In this document: one piece after another, positions 26,239 to 34,959 of the stretch | Layout: each line of letters starts with the position of its first letter | Numbering within the stretch: the stretch's first letter is position 1 | NCBI GenBank assembly: GCA_964618895.1 | Contig: CAZUDO010000059.1 | Coordinates: forward strand, 124,001 to 188,000 | Direction of reading: 5' to 3' | Length of the DNA stretch: 64,000 nucleotides | Source: CAZUDO01 sp964618895 | GTDB lineage: Bacteria > Desulfobacterota > Binatia > DP-6 | Made by a program: the position numbers and the translations under genes | Notes under the pieces: model-generated | Database searches by the model: none | Seen by the model: the letters and a program-made list of their open reading frames with translations, nothing else | What the model was told of the DNA's origin: nothing

Positions 26239-27590
26239 GGGCAGGGTTCCTGGTCACGGTTCTGCTGGTTCCGCTGGCGGCGACCGGCACGGCAGCAGAG
26301 CGACCGCTCACCGCAGCCGACGCGACCGCCGGCAAGCCGCTCTACCTCCAGGAATGCAGCGCCTGCCACGGCGAGCGCGGCGACGGTGCCGGGCCGGCGG
26401 CCGACTTCATCGCGCCCCGCCCGCGCGACTTCACGAAGCGCGTCTTCAAGCTCCGCACCACGGCCTCCGGGCAGGCGCCGGCCACGGCCGACGTGCTACG
26501 CACGATCGAGCGCGGCATCCCCGGGACGGCGATGCCGTCGTTCGCCTTCCTCACCGAGGACGAGCGCCGGAAGATCGCCGCGTTTGTCCTGCGGGTGGCG
26601 GATGTGCTCGACGAGCCGGAGCCCGCGCCGGTGGCGGATCCCGGGCCCGTGCCCGCCGCCACCCCGGAGACCATCGCGCACGGCAAGCAGATGTACGTCG
26701 ACGCCGGATGCGCCACCTGCCACGGCGACACGGGCCGCGGCGACGGCGGTGCGGCCAAGGACCTGAAGGATACAGACGGCCGTCCGATCGCCGCGCGCGA
26801 TTTCACCCGCGACGCGTATCGCGGTGGGGGGGCCCCCCTCGACCTCTACTACCGGATCGCCACCGGCCTCGACGGCACCCCCATGCCGTCGTACGGCGAC
26901 GTGCTCGAGCGGCCTGACCTGTGGGCGGTCGTCCTGTACGTCCAGTCGTTGCAGACACCGGTCCCGGCCCAGCCGTTGCCCGCCGACCCGCTGGAGGCGG
27001 GGCGGGTCGTGGTCGCCAGGCATGCCTGCCCGGGCTGCCACGTTCTCGAGAACGGCAAGGGCGGCGACGTGGGACCGGACCTGCGGCTCTCGGGCCGCAA
27101 GCTCCGCCCCGAGTGGGTGCGCGCGTTTCTCGCTGCGCCGCGCGAGCACGGCAAGATCTACCCGTGGCGGGTCTACCGCATGCCCAGGCTCCCGCTCGCC
27201 GACGAGGAGATCGACGTGCTCGTTCGCTACCTCGGGGCGATCGGGCAGCGGCCCGCGACAGCGGGGGCCGCACCTGACGTCGCTGCGTTTCCCGCCGACC
27301 AGGTCGTCGAGGGGAAGAACCTCTACATGCTGCGCTGCACGGAGTGCCACAATCTCGGTACGGTCATCGAGACGCCGCCCATCAAACGGCAAGGGCCCGA
27401 CCTGATCCACGCTGCCGGGCGCCTCGACTACACCTGGGCCAGGGAGTGGATCCTCGATCCGAGGAAGATCGACCCCAAGACGAAGATGGTCGGACCGGGT
27501 CTCACCCCCGCGCAAGTCGACCAGGTGCGGATGTTCGTGTGGAAGGCGTCGGCAGACACCGCGGGCAGCGCGCACGCGGCCGCCCACTGA
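26235..27590 (+). CDS. Tetraheme c-type cytochrome (four fused cytochrome c domains), likely NosZ electron donor
   Basis: 451 residues with signal peptide (LVTVLLVPLAATGTAA). Four CxxCH heme motifs mark four successive domains: CSACH (about residue 42), CATCH (about 158), CPGCH (about 263) and CTECH (about 367), with later Met candidates such as GTAMPSFAF, GTPMPSYGD and YRMPRLPL. ATG 26235 overlaps the nosL stop. Clade II nos operons often include cytochromes c that carry electrons from quinol pools to NosZ; one four-domain chain could replace several separate carriers here. No NosR, NosH/NosG-like ferredoxin or Rieske protein is encoded nearby. Confidence 0.88.
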   Translation: MRAGFLVTVLLVPLAATGTAAERPLTAADATAGKPLYLQECSACHGERGDGAGPAADFIAPRPRDFTKRVFKLRTTASGQAPATADVLRTIERGIPGTAMPSFAFLTEDERRKIAAFVLRVADVLDEPEPAPVADPGPVPAATPETIAHGKQMYVDAGCATCHGDTGRGDGGAAKDLKDTDGRPIAARDFTRDAYRGGGAPLDLYYRIATGLDGTPMPSYGDVLERPDLWAVVLYVQSLQTPVPAQPLPADPLEAGRVVVARHACPGCHVLENGKGGDVGPDLRLSGRKLRPEWVRAFLAAPREHGKIYPWRVYRMPRLPLADEEIDVLVRYLGAIGQRPATAGAAPDVAAFPADQVVEGKNLYMLRCTECHNLGTVIETPPIKRQGPDLIHAAGRLDYTWAREWILDPRKIDPKTKMVGPGLTPAQVDQVRMFVWKASADTAGSAHAAAH

Positions 27591-27614
27591 CACGCCGGCG
27601 GCGGCGAGGCGCCG

Positions 27615-28232
27615 CTACGACTCCCGCCACCAGCGCCGCATGTCGAGCGCCACCGCGTCGAACGGCTCGGCGTGAACGGACTCCGCTCCCCCGTACGTGC
27701 TCGCCACGATCCACTGCCCACGCTCGAGCAGGTACACCTCGAGCGTGCACGGCCCCGGGTCGACGAGCCAGAGGTGGCCGACGCCCTCGCGGGCGTAGAT
27801 GTGCATCTTCCGGCTGCGGTCGATCCGGCCCGTCGACGGCGACACGACCTCGCACGCCCAATCGGGTGGCAGACGAAACGCCGCCACATCGGGGACGGTC
27901 GGCATGCGCTCGCGACGCCACCCGGCGAAGTCCGGCACCACGACGTCTTCACCCAGATGCAACTCGGGCTCGAACAATATCCACCAGCCGCCCGGCGCCC
28001 CCGCGTCGCCGGCGGGGCCGCCGAAGCTCCCAATCAGCGCCGCCCCCAGCATGGAGGCTGCCAGCGCGTGCGGCGCCGCCGGCCGCGGCGACGCGATCAG
28101 CTCGCCATCGATGATCTCCGCCACCATGTGCTCAGGCACCCGGCAGAGGTCCTCGTACGTGGCCCGGCGCTTCGGCGCTCCCACGCCACCGACCATAGCA
28201 CGGCGTCGCAGCGCTCGCCCACGCGCGGCCAT
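27615..28232 (-). CDS. Uma2 family endonuclease (copy 2)
   Basis: 205 residues, colinear without gaps with the copy at 15112. Nuclease motifs are intact: DVVVPDFAGWR, CEVVSPSTGRIDRSRK and HLWLVDP. It converges on the nos operon end, 24 bp away. The intact hydrolase gene lies 100 bp upstream of it on the same strand. Confidence 0.86.
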   Translation of the reverse strand: MAARGRALRRRAMVGGVGAPKRRATYEDLCRVPEHMVAEIIDGELIASPRPAAPHALAASMLGAALIGSFGGPAGDAGAPGGWWILFEPELHLGEDVVVPDFAGWRRERMPTVPDVAAFRLPPDWACEVVSPSTGRIDRSRKMHIYAREGVGHLWLVDPGPCTLEVYLLERGQWIVASTYGGAESVHAEPFDAVALDMRRWWRES

Positions 28233-28493
28233 CGCGCACTCCGCTCCCCATGCCGCACCGTCGTGCAGGCCCGGATGCGCTCGCGCAATCCCCGCCCGCT
28301 ACCTGCAATCAGCTACGGGCGGCCCACAACGCTCACGCTCCCGCGCGCCCCCACCCCACCACCGCCTGCGCATAGGGCGCCGGCTGCTCGAGCCCGATCA
28401 GATGTCCCGCATCGGGGATGATGTGGAGCTGCGCCCCGGGAATTTGCTCGACGAACAGCTGCGCGTACGACGGCACCACGAACCGATCCCCCG
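27620..28493. repeat. Long direct repeat, right copy
   Basis: Same orientation as 15117-15990, same Uma2 gene plus the last part of the hydrolase gene, separated from it by 12.5 kb. Here the hydrolase continues intact beyond the repeat, so this copy is the more original arrangement. Confidence 0.85.
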
Positions 28494-29160
28494 CCCCCCA
28501 CACGATCAACGTCGGCGCCGTGATGCGGTGCAGCCGCTTTTCGAGACCGTGCTCCGGAATGGGGAAGAGGAACTTCGCCACCGTGCGGAAGCCGCGCGAC
28601 AGGTCGATCAGCAGCTCCACCTGCTCGGGCGTCCGGTCGTCCTTGTCGCTGATGAGCCCGGTCAGCGCCAGCATGCGTTGCGCCGCCGGCACCTGGGGAT
28701 CGTGGAAGAGATACGGTACCAGCTCGTGCGCCATGTGGCCGAAGAGGTCGACCACCGGCGCCTCGTCGCGCCAGAGGCCGATCGGCGCCGCCAGCGCGAG
28801 GCGGCCGATCTCCTTCGGACGCAGCGCCGCCATCTCGGCCGCGAGCCACCCGCCCATCGACTCGCCCACCACGTACGGGCGCTCGAGCCCGAGCGTGTCC
28901 AGCACGTCGAAGCCGTGCAGGAAGAGATCCCAATGGTCGTCGAGGCACTCGAGCCCCGTCGACTTGCCGAACCCGGGCAGCAACGGCGCGTACACGTGAT
29001 ACGCCCGGGCGAGGATCGGCAGCACACCCTCCCAGGCCGGGATACCGCCAGCGCCGTGCAGGAAGAGGAGCGGGGCACCCATGCCGGCCTCCAGCACCTC
29101 GACCGTCGGCCGGCCGGCACCCAGGGCGACGACGCGCGAGCGGGGCGTGTCGGCGCTCAT
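28333..29160 (-). CDS. Alpha/beta-fold hydrolase
   Basis: 275 residues. Oxyanion loop LFLHGAGG, nucleophile elbow VGESMGGWLA (Ser), an acidic residue in VWGAGDRF and the catalytic His in PDAGHLIGLEQP make a complete triad. The family includes carboxylesterases and C-C bond hydrolases. ATG 29160 overlaps the TGA of the upstream LLM flavoprotein gene (4 bp). It is the last gene of a three-gene operon after a CoA-transferase and a monooxygenase-like gene, which suggests one catabolic route. Confidence 0.88.
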   Translation of the reverse strand: MSADTPRSRVVALGAGRPTVEVLEAGMGAPLLFLHGAGGIPAWEGVLPILARAYHVYAPLLPGFGKSTGLECLDDHWDLFLHGFDVLDTLGLERPYVVGESMGGWLAAEMAALRPKEIGRLALAAPIGLWRDEAPVVDLFGHMAHELVPYLFHDPQVPAAQRMLALTGLISDKDDRTPEQVELLIDLSRGFRTVAKFLFPIPEHGLEKRLHRITAPTLIVWGAGDRFVVPSYAQLFVEQIPGAQLHIIPDAGHLIGLEQPAPYAQAVVGWGRAGA

Positions 29161-30428
29161 GCGGCGACCCCGGCTTTGCGCTCGGCGGCCGGGCGTACCG
29201 CGGCCGACTGCGCGCCGGGAACGGCGCGCTCGGCGGCCGGCATGGCTTTCGGCCACCAGCGATCGTCGTACCCGGGGAAGAGCGCGCGCAGGTGCGGCAA
29301 CACCTGCGTGGCGCACAGATAGGTCGAGCGATTGGTCAGCTCGATGGGCGCGCTACCGATGTGCAGACCGAGCACCAGATGGCCGACGCGGAGGGACGTC
29401 GCCAGCTCCTCCAGCTGCTGGCGGACCGTGGCCGGCGAGCCGGCTACGATGTAGCGCTGCTCGCAGAGCTCCTTCCACGTCTTGTTCATGCCCATGTTAC
29501 CGCTCGTGTTACCGACCTGCGCCACGATGCCGGCGCGCATCGACGCCTCGCTCATGTAGCCCGGGGCGCTCGACATACCAGGATAGAGCTTGAGGCAGTT
29601 GTTGAAGAAGTAGTCGACGTGTGGCCACCACTCCTGCTCGCAGGCGGCATCGGTGTCGCTGATACATACCTGCTGGAAGAAGGCGCCACTGTAGGGATTG
29701 TCGTCCGCGCCGCGGGCGGCCCGCCGCTCCCAGTAGCCGTCGAGCATCTTCTGGGCACGCTTGTAGCCGCTGAAGGAGAGGTAGCTGTAGTTGTAGTCGT
29801 TGTCGATGCACCAGTCCCAGGTCTCGATCGAGCCGAGGCCCGGCACCCACACCGGTGGGCGCGGCTGCTGCACCGGCCGCGGCCACAGGTTCACGTAGCG
29901 GAGCTTGGTGTACTTGCCGTTCCAGGCGAACGGCTCGCGCTCGCGCCAGGCCTTCAGGATGAGGGCGTTGGCCTCGCGGTACTTCTCGCGCAGCGTGGCC
30001 GGGTTCTCGCCGTAGCAGTAGTTGGTGTCCATCGACGTGCCCACCGGGAAGCCCGCGATGACGCGGCCGCCCGACATCACGTCCAGCATGGCCAGCTCCT
30101 CGGCGACGCGGATGGGCGGGTTGTAGAGCGCGATCGAGTTGCCGAGGATGAGCAGCACCGCCTGCGTACGCCGCGCCAGCGCCGCCGCCATCAGGTTGGG
30201 CGACGGCATCATGCCGTAGGCGTTCTGGTGGTGCTCGTTCACGCCGATGGCGTCGAAGCCGACCTCGCCGGCGTACTCGAGCATGTCGAGGTATTCGTTG
30301 TAGAGCTGGTGGCCGCGCTCGGGATCGTAGAGCCCGTTCGGCAGGTCGACCCAGACACTGTGGTAGCGCTCGCGGAAGTCCTCGGGCAGCCACCGCCACG
30401 GCATCAGATGGAACCAGCTGATCTTCAT
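29157..30428 (-). CDS. LLM class flavin-dependent oxidoreductase (monooxygenase-like)
   Basis: 423 residues. Luciferase-like barrel features: ISWFHLMPWRWLPEDF start, GFDAIGVNEHHQNAYG, LLILGNSIALYNPPIRVAEE, LDVMSGGRVIAGFPVGTS, PRPVQQPRPPVWVPG and the late IVAGSPATVRQQLEEL. It should bind FMN (or F420) and oxidise an unknown substrate. ATG 30428. The CoA-transferase lies 22 bp upstream and the hydrolase start overlaps its stop. The C-terminal 30 residues are Ala/Arg-rich and not conserved in type. Confidence 0.87.
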   Translation of the reverse strand: MKISWFHLMPWRWLPEDFRERYHSVWVDLPNGLYDPERGHQLYNEYLDMLEYAGEVGFDAIGVNEHHQNAYGMMPSPNLMAAALARRTQAVLLILGNSIALYNPPIRVAEELAMLDVMSGGRVIAGFPVGTSMDTNYCYGENPATLREKYREANALILKAWREREPFAWNGKYTKLRYVNLWPRPVQQPRPPVWVPGLGSIETWDWCIDNDYNYSYLSFSGYKRAQKMLDGYWERRAARGADDNPYSGAFFQQVCISDTDAACEQEWWPHVDYFFNNCLKLYPGMSSAPGYMSEASMRAGIVAQVGNTSGNMGMNKTWKELCEQRYIVAGSPATVRQQLEELATSLRVGHLVLGLHIGSAPIELTNRSTYLCATQVLPHLRALFPGYDDRWWPKAMPAAERAVPGAQSAAVRPAAERKAGVAA

Positions 30429-30450
30429 CCTCGTCTCCTTCGCCGCCCGC

Positions 30451-31776
30451 TCACCAGAACGTCCGCGGCACCAGGTGCTGCGCGCGCGCCTCACGCTCCA
30501 ACTGCTCGCGGAACTCCGGGTGGGCAATCGCGATCAGCGCCTGCGTCCGCTCGGCGACCGACTTGCCCTTCAGGTTCACGAGCCCGTACTCGGTCACCAC
30601 GTACATCATGTCCGTGCGCGGCGTGGTCACGATGTTCCCGGGCGTGAGGGTGCCGACGATCCGGCTGCGCCGTTGCCCGTCGCGCTCGTACGTCGACGCG
30701 AGGCACATGAACGATTTGCCGCCCTTGGAGGCGTAGGCGCCACGCACGAACTGCAGCTGCCCCCCGGTGCCCGTCAGATGGCGATAGCCGTCCGACTCGG
30801 AGGCCGCCTGCCCCTGCAGGTCGATCTGGGTCGTGTTGTTGATCGCGACCACGCCATCGTTGCGCATGATGTTCTCGGGCAGGTTGGTGTAGTCGACGGG
30901 GTAGCTCTGCGCGCGCGGGTTGCGGTCGATGAAGTCGTACATGCGCCGCGACCCGGCGGCGAAGGTGAATACGACCTGGAACGGGTTGAGCTGCTTGCGC
31001 GCTCCGGTGACCACCCCCGCCTCCACCAGGTCGACCATGCCGTCGACGAACATCTCGGTGTGGATGCCGAGGTCCTTCGCCCCCGCGTCCTTCAACGCCG
31101 CGCATACCGCGTTCGGCATACCGCCGATCCCGATCTGCAGGCACGCGCCGTCCTCGATCTCCGCGGCGATCAGGGCAGCCACCTTACGATCGATCTCCGT
31201 GATCGGCGGGTTGGGCAGCTCCGGAATCGATCCGCGGCCGCCGTCGATGACATAGTCCACGTCGTCGAGATGCACCGACTCCTGCTCGCCGTAGACGTAC
31301 GGCATCGCCTCGCAGGTCTCGACGATGAGCACCTTCGCCCGCTCGGTCAGGGCCTTGCCGTATGCGACGGTCGCGCCGAAGTTGAAGTAGCCGTGGGCGT
31401 CCATCGGGCAGGTCTTGAGGCACACCACGTCGATCGGCTCGATGAACCGCCGGTAGTAGCCCGGCGCCTCGCCGAAGTTCATGGGAATGTAGTTGCAGCG
31501 GCCATCATGGTTGAGGCGCCGGTCGTAGGCGGAGAAGTGCCAGTTGAACCAGAGGAAATGCTCGCCTGTGGGATCCGCTTCCAGGATCGCCCGGGGGGCC
31601 ATCGTGAGGCAGGCGCGGACGCGTACCCCGCGCAGCTCGTCCTTGCGACGGGCGAGCGCCTGGTCGAAGAGGTCCGGCTGCCCGACGCCGCCGCCGTAGT
31701 CCACCCAGTCACCCGACTTGACCAGCCGTGCGGCGTCGTCCGGAGCGATCAGCTTGGCGCGCACATCCACGGCCAT
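30451..31776 (-). CDS. Acetyl-CoA hydrolase/transferase family (4-hydroxybutyrate CoA-transferase-like)
   Basis: 441 residues, a class I CoA-transferase with two similar halves. Seen: VKSGDWVDYGGGVGQP (N-terminal CoA site), DGACLQIGIGGMPNAVCAAL, HTEMFVDGMVDLVEAG (Glu in the position of the catalytic glutamate), INNTTQIDLQGQAASES, GTGGQLQFVRGAYAS, and VVTEYGLVNLKGKSVAERTQ near the C-terminus. It moves CoA between acetyl-CoA and a carboxylate. First gene of the operon with the LLM flavoprotein and hydrolase. Confidence 0.9.
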   Translation of the reverse strand: MAVDVRAKLIAPDDAARLVKSGDWVDYGGGVGQPDLFDQALARRKDELRGVRVRACLTMAPRAILEADPTGEHFLWFNWHFSAYDRRLNHDGRCNYIPMNFGEAPGYYRRFIEPIDVVCLKTCPMDAHGYFNFGATVAYGKALTERAKVLIVETCEAMPYVYGEQESVHLDDVDYVIDGGRGSIPELPNPPITEIDRKVAALIAAEIEDGACLQIGIGGMPNAVCAALKDAGAKDLGIHTEMFVDGMVDLVEAGVVTGARKQLNPFQVVFTFAAGSRRMYDFIDRNPRAQSYPVDYTNLPENIMRNDGVVAINNTTQIDLQGQAASESDGYRHLTGTGGQLQFVRGAYASKGGKSFMCLASTYERDGQRRSRIVGTLTPGNIVTTPRTDMMYVVTEYGLVNLKGKSVAERTQALIAIAHPEFREQLEREARAQHLVPRTFW

Positions 31777-31999
31777 GGACGCGACACTACTTGCATCGTG
31801 TTCCGGCTGTAAAGTTGCCCGTGGGTAGGGGTCTCGCGGCCTATCTGCCCTTGCGTCAGCAAGTGGGCCAGTGATACAGGAAAAACGTCCTCGTGTTTGC
31901 GCGTGATCCCGCCCCGTTCAGGTTTGCGGCGTTCGGCTTCTCGCTCAGGCAACGGCGACATAATTCAACCGCCCCGTGAATGGGGCCAGGAGCGAGAGA
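31777..31999. other. Intergenic region between divergent genes
   Basis: 223 bases holding the promoters of the CoA-transferase and the RRM gene. CATAAT at 31959-31964 is the best -10 candidate for the RRM gene, but I see no matching -35. Confidence 0.3.
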
Positions 32000-32356
32000 A
32001 TGGGTAAGAAGCTGTTCGTCGGAAACCTCCCGTACAACACCACGGATGGTGACCTGCAGGGGTTCTTCTCCCAGGTCGGGACGTGCGAGTCGGCCACGGT
32101 CGTCGCCGACCGGGCCACGGGCCGCTCGCGCGGCTTCGGATTCGTCGAGATGGGCTCGGATGACGAAGCCCGCCGGGCGATCACCGAGCTCAACGGGAAA
32201 GAGCTGCAAGGTCGCGCCCTGAACGTGAGCGAGGCGCACGACCGTCCGTCCGGTGGTGGTGGTGGTGGCGGCGGTGGCGAGCGCCGGGGGCGTGGTGGTG
32301 GCGGCGGCGGTGGTGGCGGCGGCGGCGGCTACGGCGGCGGTCGCCGGAGCTACTAG
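32000..32356 (+). CDS. RNA-binding protein, single RRM with Gly-rich tail
   Basis: 118 residues. RNP2 KLFVGNLPYN and RNP1 RSRGFGFVEM place a complete RRM at residues 3-78, followed by a tail of Gly runs with Arg (RRGRGGGG, YGGGRRSY). ATG 32000 follows GGAGCGAGAGA; an in-frame ATG at 31976 is less likely. This is the common bacterial cold-inducible/Rbp type, which binds single-stranded RNA and may aid translation or RNA folding. Confidence 0.92.
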   Translation: MGKKLFVGNLPYNTTDGDLQGFFSQVGTCESATVVADRATGRSRGFGFVEMGSDDEARRAITELNGKELQGRALNVSEAHDRPSGGGGGGGGGERRGRGGGGGGGGGGGGYGGGRRSY

Positions 32357-32452
32357 TCGGACCGCTGAACCGTGGGGACGGCTCCGCCCCCCCGCGGTCA
32401 TCCGCCCGCCTCCGTTGACGGCGGCCACATTCGCGGGTAGCGGTAGGCACGC

Positions 32453-33178
32453 GTGCCGCTCATCGGAAGCACCCCACCGCCACGTCGCGGCATTCCCGGG
32501 CTGCTGGCCGCGCTGCTGCTGGTCCTCGGTCCGGCCCTGGCGTGGCTCCGCCTGGTAGCCCCCCTGGCCGGCTTCGGCGTGTTCGTGCTCGGCGGACTCG
32601 GCGGGCTGGCGATCGGCATCGGCGCCCTGGTGCGTATGATGCGGGGCAAGGGCATGACGCGAGGGGGGCTGGTCGCCATCCTGACCGGCATCGTCTTCGT
32701 CGGCATCGCGGCGCGTAGCGCCAGCGTGCCGCGCATCAACGACTTCACCACCGACCTCGATACCCCGCCCGCATTCCGCCACGCCGGCACCCTGCCCGCC
32801 AATGCGGGACGCGACCTCGCCTACCCGCCGGCGTTCGGAGCGATCCAGCGCGAGTGCTGCCCCGACCTGCACCCGGTGCGTCTGCGCGGCAGCGCCGACG
32901 ACACCTTCGCCCGTGCCGAGCAGGTCGCACGCATGATGCCGGCGTGGACGATCACGTCGGCCGATCCGGCCACCGGCACCATCGAAGCCACCGCCACCAG
33001 CCGCCTGTTCGGGTTCGTCGACGACATCGTGATTCGCGTGGGTCCGGACGGCGGCGGCCAGATGCGGATCGACATCCGGTCCAAGTCGCGCGACGGCAAG
33101 GGCGACATCGGCGCGAACGCGGCCCGCATCCGGCACTACATCGAAGCGCTCGAGGGCGCCGCGCCCGCGCGGCCCTGA
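32453..33178 (+). CDS. DUF1499 family membrane protein
   Basis: 241 residues, GTG start at 32453. Three hydrophobic segments (IPGLLAALLLVLGPALAWLR, GVFVLGGLGGLAIGIGALV, GLVAILTGIVFVGIAA) precede the DUF1499 domain (about 95-235): IQRECCPDLHPVRL, TATSRLFGFVDDIVIRVGPD, SKSRDGKGDIGANAARIRHY. The strongly conserved RSxSRxGxxDxGxNxxRI pattern is readable. Function unknown. PlsC starts 4 bp after its stop, so the two are co-expressed. Confidence 0.85.
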   Translation: MPLIGSTPPPRRGIPGLLAALLLVLGPALAWLRLVAPLAGFGVFVLGGLGGLAIGIGALVRMMRGKGMTRGGLVAILTGIVFVGIAARSASVPRINDFTTDLDTPPAFRHAGTLPANAGRDLAYPPAFGAIQRECCPDLHPVRLRGSADDTFARAEQVARMMPAWTITSADPATGTIEATATSRLFGFVDDIVIRVGPDGGGQMRIDIRSKSRDGKGDIGANAARIRHYIEALEGAAPARP

Positions 33179-33182
33179 CGGC

Positions 33183-33956
33183 GTGGTGGTGGCCAGGCTC
33201 CGCAACTGGGCGGGGACGGCCCTGTTCCTGCCGGCCTTCGTCCTGATCCTGCTGGTGTTCGACGTGGTGCAACGGGTGGCACGCCTGTTCGGCCAGCGGC
33301 CGCAGGAGTACGTCGCCGGCGCACTCCAGGTCGCGCTGGTGTGGGCCTTCCGCCTGTGCGGTACGCGCATCACGGTCGAGCGCTCGCCGGCGGTGCGCCC
33401 CTGGACGGCCTACGTCATCGTGTCCAACCACCAGAGCATGTTCGACATCCCGCTCCTCGGCCAGGTATTCTTCTCCAACTTTCCGAAGTACATCGCGAAG
33501 CGCTCGCTCGGACGCTTCATTCCGAGCGTCTCCTACAACCTCCGTCGTGGCGGGCACGTGCTCATCGACCGCACCGACGGCCGCGGCGCCGTGGCCGCCA
33601 TTCGTGCGCTCGGGGCCCACGTCCGCACCGGACGCGCGTCGGCGCTGATCTTCCCGGAGGGGACGCGCGCCCGCCACGGGGCGCTCGGCGAGTTCAAGCC
33701 CGCCGGCACGCTGGCGCTGTTCGAAGAAGCCCCGGACGCCCCCATCGTGCCGGTCGCCGTCGACGGCTCGTGGGCGCTCCTGCATCACAACCTGTTCCCG
33801 CTGCCGTGGGGGGTGCGCATCCGCCTCTGGGTGGGGGCCCCCATCCCCCGCACTCCGGACGAGGACCGGCCCGCCCTCCTGGCCCGCACCAGAGAGGCGA
33901 TCGCCGCCCGGCTGGAGACCTGGCGCGTGGACCGGCTCGCGTCCCCCCGGGATTGA
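33183..33956 (+). CDS. plsC: 1-acyl-sn-glycerol-3-phosphate acyltransferase (PlsC family)
   Basis: 257 residues. An N-terminal membrane helix (LFLPAFVLILLVFDVVQRV) precedes the acyltransferase motifs: block I NHQSMFD (the HX4D motif), block II near VSYNLRRGGHVLIDR, block III FPEGTRAR and block IV IVPVAVDGSW. The enzyme acylates lysophosphatidic acid in phospholipid synthesis. GTG 33183 lies just after the DUF1499 stop. Confidence 0.88.
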   Translation: MVVARLRNWAGTALFLPAFVLILLVFDVVQRVARLFGQRPQEYVAGALQVALVWAFRLCGTRITVERSPAVRPWTAYVIVSNHQSMFDIPLLGQVFFSNFPKYIAKRSLGRFIPSVSYNLRRGGHVLIDRTDGRGAVAAIRALGAHVRTGRASALIFPEGTRARHGALGEFKPAGTLALFEEAPDAPIVPVAVDGSWALLHHNLFPLPWGVRIRLWVGAPIPRTPDEDRPALLARTREAIAARLETWRVDRLASPRD

Positions 33957-34007
33957 CGCGGACCGCCAGTCGCGCTTCCATCCTGGTCAGCCAAGGAGGG
34001 CGCGGCC

Positions 34008-34515
34008 ATGCGGATCGTCCTGATCGCACCGAAGAACCCGGAATCGTTCTGGACCTTGGACCGCGCCTACAAGAGCATGACTATCCAGTTCGCGCGCGGC
34101 TGCCCGTACAGCTGCGAGTTCTGCGACATCGACCGCCGGCCTCCTCCGGCGGCTGTACGACTACCGCAACTTCCGCCGCCGCACGATGGCGCTGATCCTG
34201 CACCGCGGCACGGAGATCCAGCACAGCCTGCGGACGAGCTGGCGCGATGTCGCGATCCTGACCCGGGTCGTGTGGACGTGCGTCGTGCGCGCATCGCCCC
34301 GGCGGGCGTGGATGACACTCGCCATCTTCGCGGAGACGGCGCTCCGCCGGCCGCATCAGCTGCGCCTGGCGGTGTCGAGCGTGCTCATCCACCGCCACCT
34401 CTCGGGGTACGTGCACGACGTGTCGCGGCAGCTCGATCGATTGATCGCGGAGCTGCGCAGCGGCCACGACGTGGGGCTGCTACCGGCGGCGGCGACCGAG
34501 GCGCGGGCAGGGTGA
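34008..34515 (+). pseudogene. B12-type radical SAM (DUF4070-like) gene with large internal deletions
   Basis: The frame starts normally with MRIVLIAPKNPESFWTLDRA, then jumps straight to YKSMTIQFARGCPYSCEFCD, the radical SAM Fe-S motif (CPYSCEFC), so about 150 residues of the cobalamin domain are missing. After DIDRR the match resumes in another frame at LRRLYDYRNFRRRTMALIL, the C-terminal domain, which ends at 34515 (HLSGYVHDVSRQLDRL, AELRS). Thus a gene of roughly 480-500 codons is reduced to about 170. Its 3' end overlaps the converging GFA gene. Confidence 0.75.
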
Positions 34516-34959
34516 TCTGGCGCGCGCGCGGAGCATCACGTCGGCCGGGGTCCAGCGGGCGCGGCGGCGGGCAATGCGTTCGGCCTTGGTTTCGTCGTCG
34601 TAGCCGACCTCGACGGCGTCGCGGGTCAGGAGGTCCCGGTCGGTGAGCACGTTGATGTTGACGGTGGCGACCGGTGTACGCCGGTCGGGGAGGACGGCGG
34701 CCACGTAGACGCCGCACTGGCCGCAGACGAGAAAGTCGGCGGTGCGGAGGCCGAAGCGGTAGCGGAGCAGGCGGCGCCGTTCGCGCACGGTGATCCGGAC
34801 CCGGCCGGCCGGATCCGAGGCGGTGCGCGCGCCGTGCCGGACGCAGAAGGCGCACCGGCAGCTCCGCACCGGGAGCTGCGCCGGCGGGAGGCTCGGCGTG
34901 AAACGGAGTTGCAGGTTGCCGCAGTGGCAGCCACCGCTGAGTACCGGTCCGTCCATCAT
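34480..34959 (-). CDS. GFA family protein (glutathione-dependent formaldehyde-activating-like)
   Basis: 159 residues. Zinc-binding Cys pattern of the GFA fold: GGCHCGNLQLRF, then SCRCAFC and LVCGQCGVYVAAVL. Members bind structural and catalytic zinc and may react thiol adducts; the function of this one is unknown. ATG 34959 overlaps the stop of the methyltransferase gene by 4 bp, so the pair is translationally coupled. Confidence 0.85.
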   Translation of the reverse strand: MMDGPVLSGGCHCGNLQLRFTPSLPPAQLPVRSCRCAFCVRHGARTASDPAGRVRITVRERRRLLRYRFGLRTADFLVCGQCGVYVAAVLPDRRTPVATVNINVLTDRDLLTRDAVEVGYDDETKAERIARRRARWTPADVMLRARARSPCPRLGRRRR

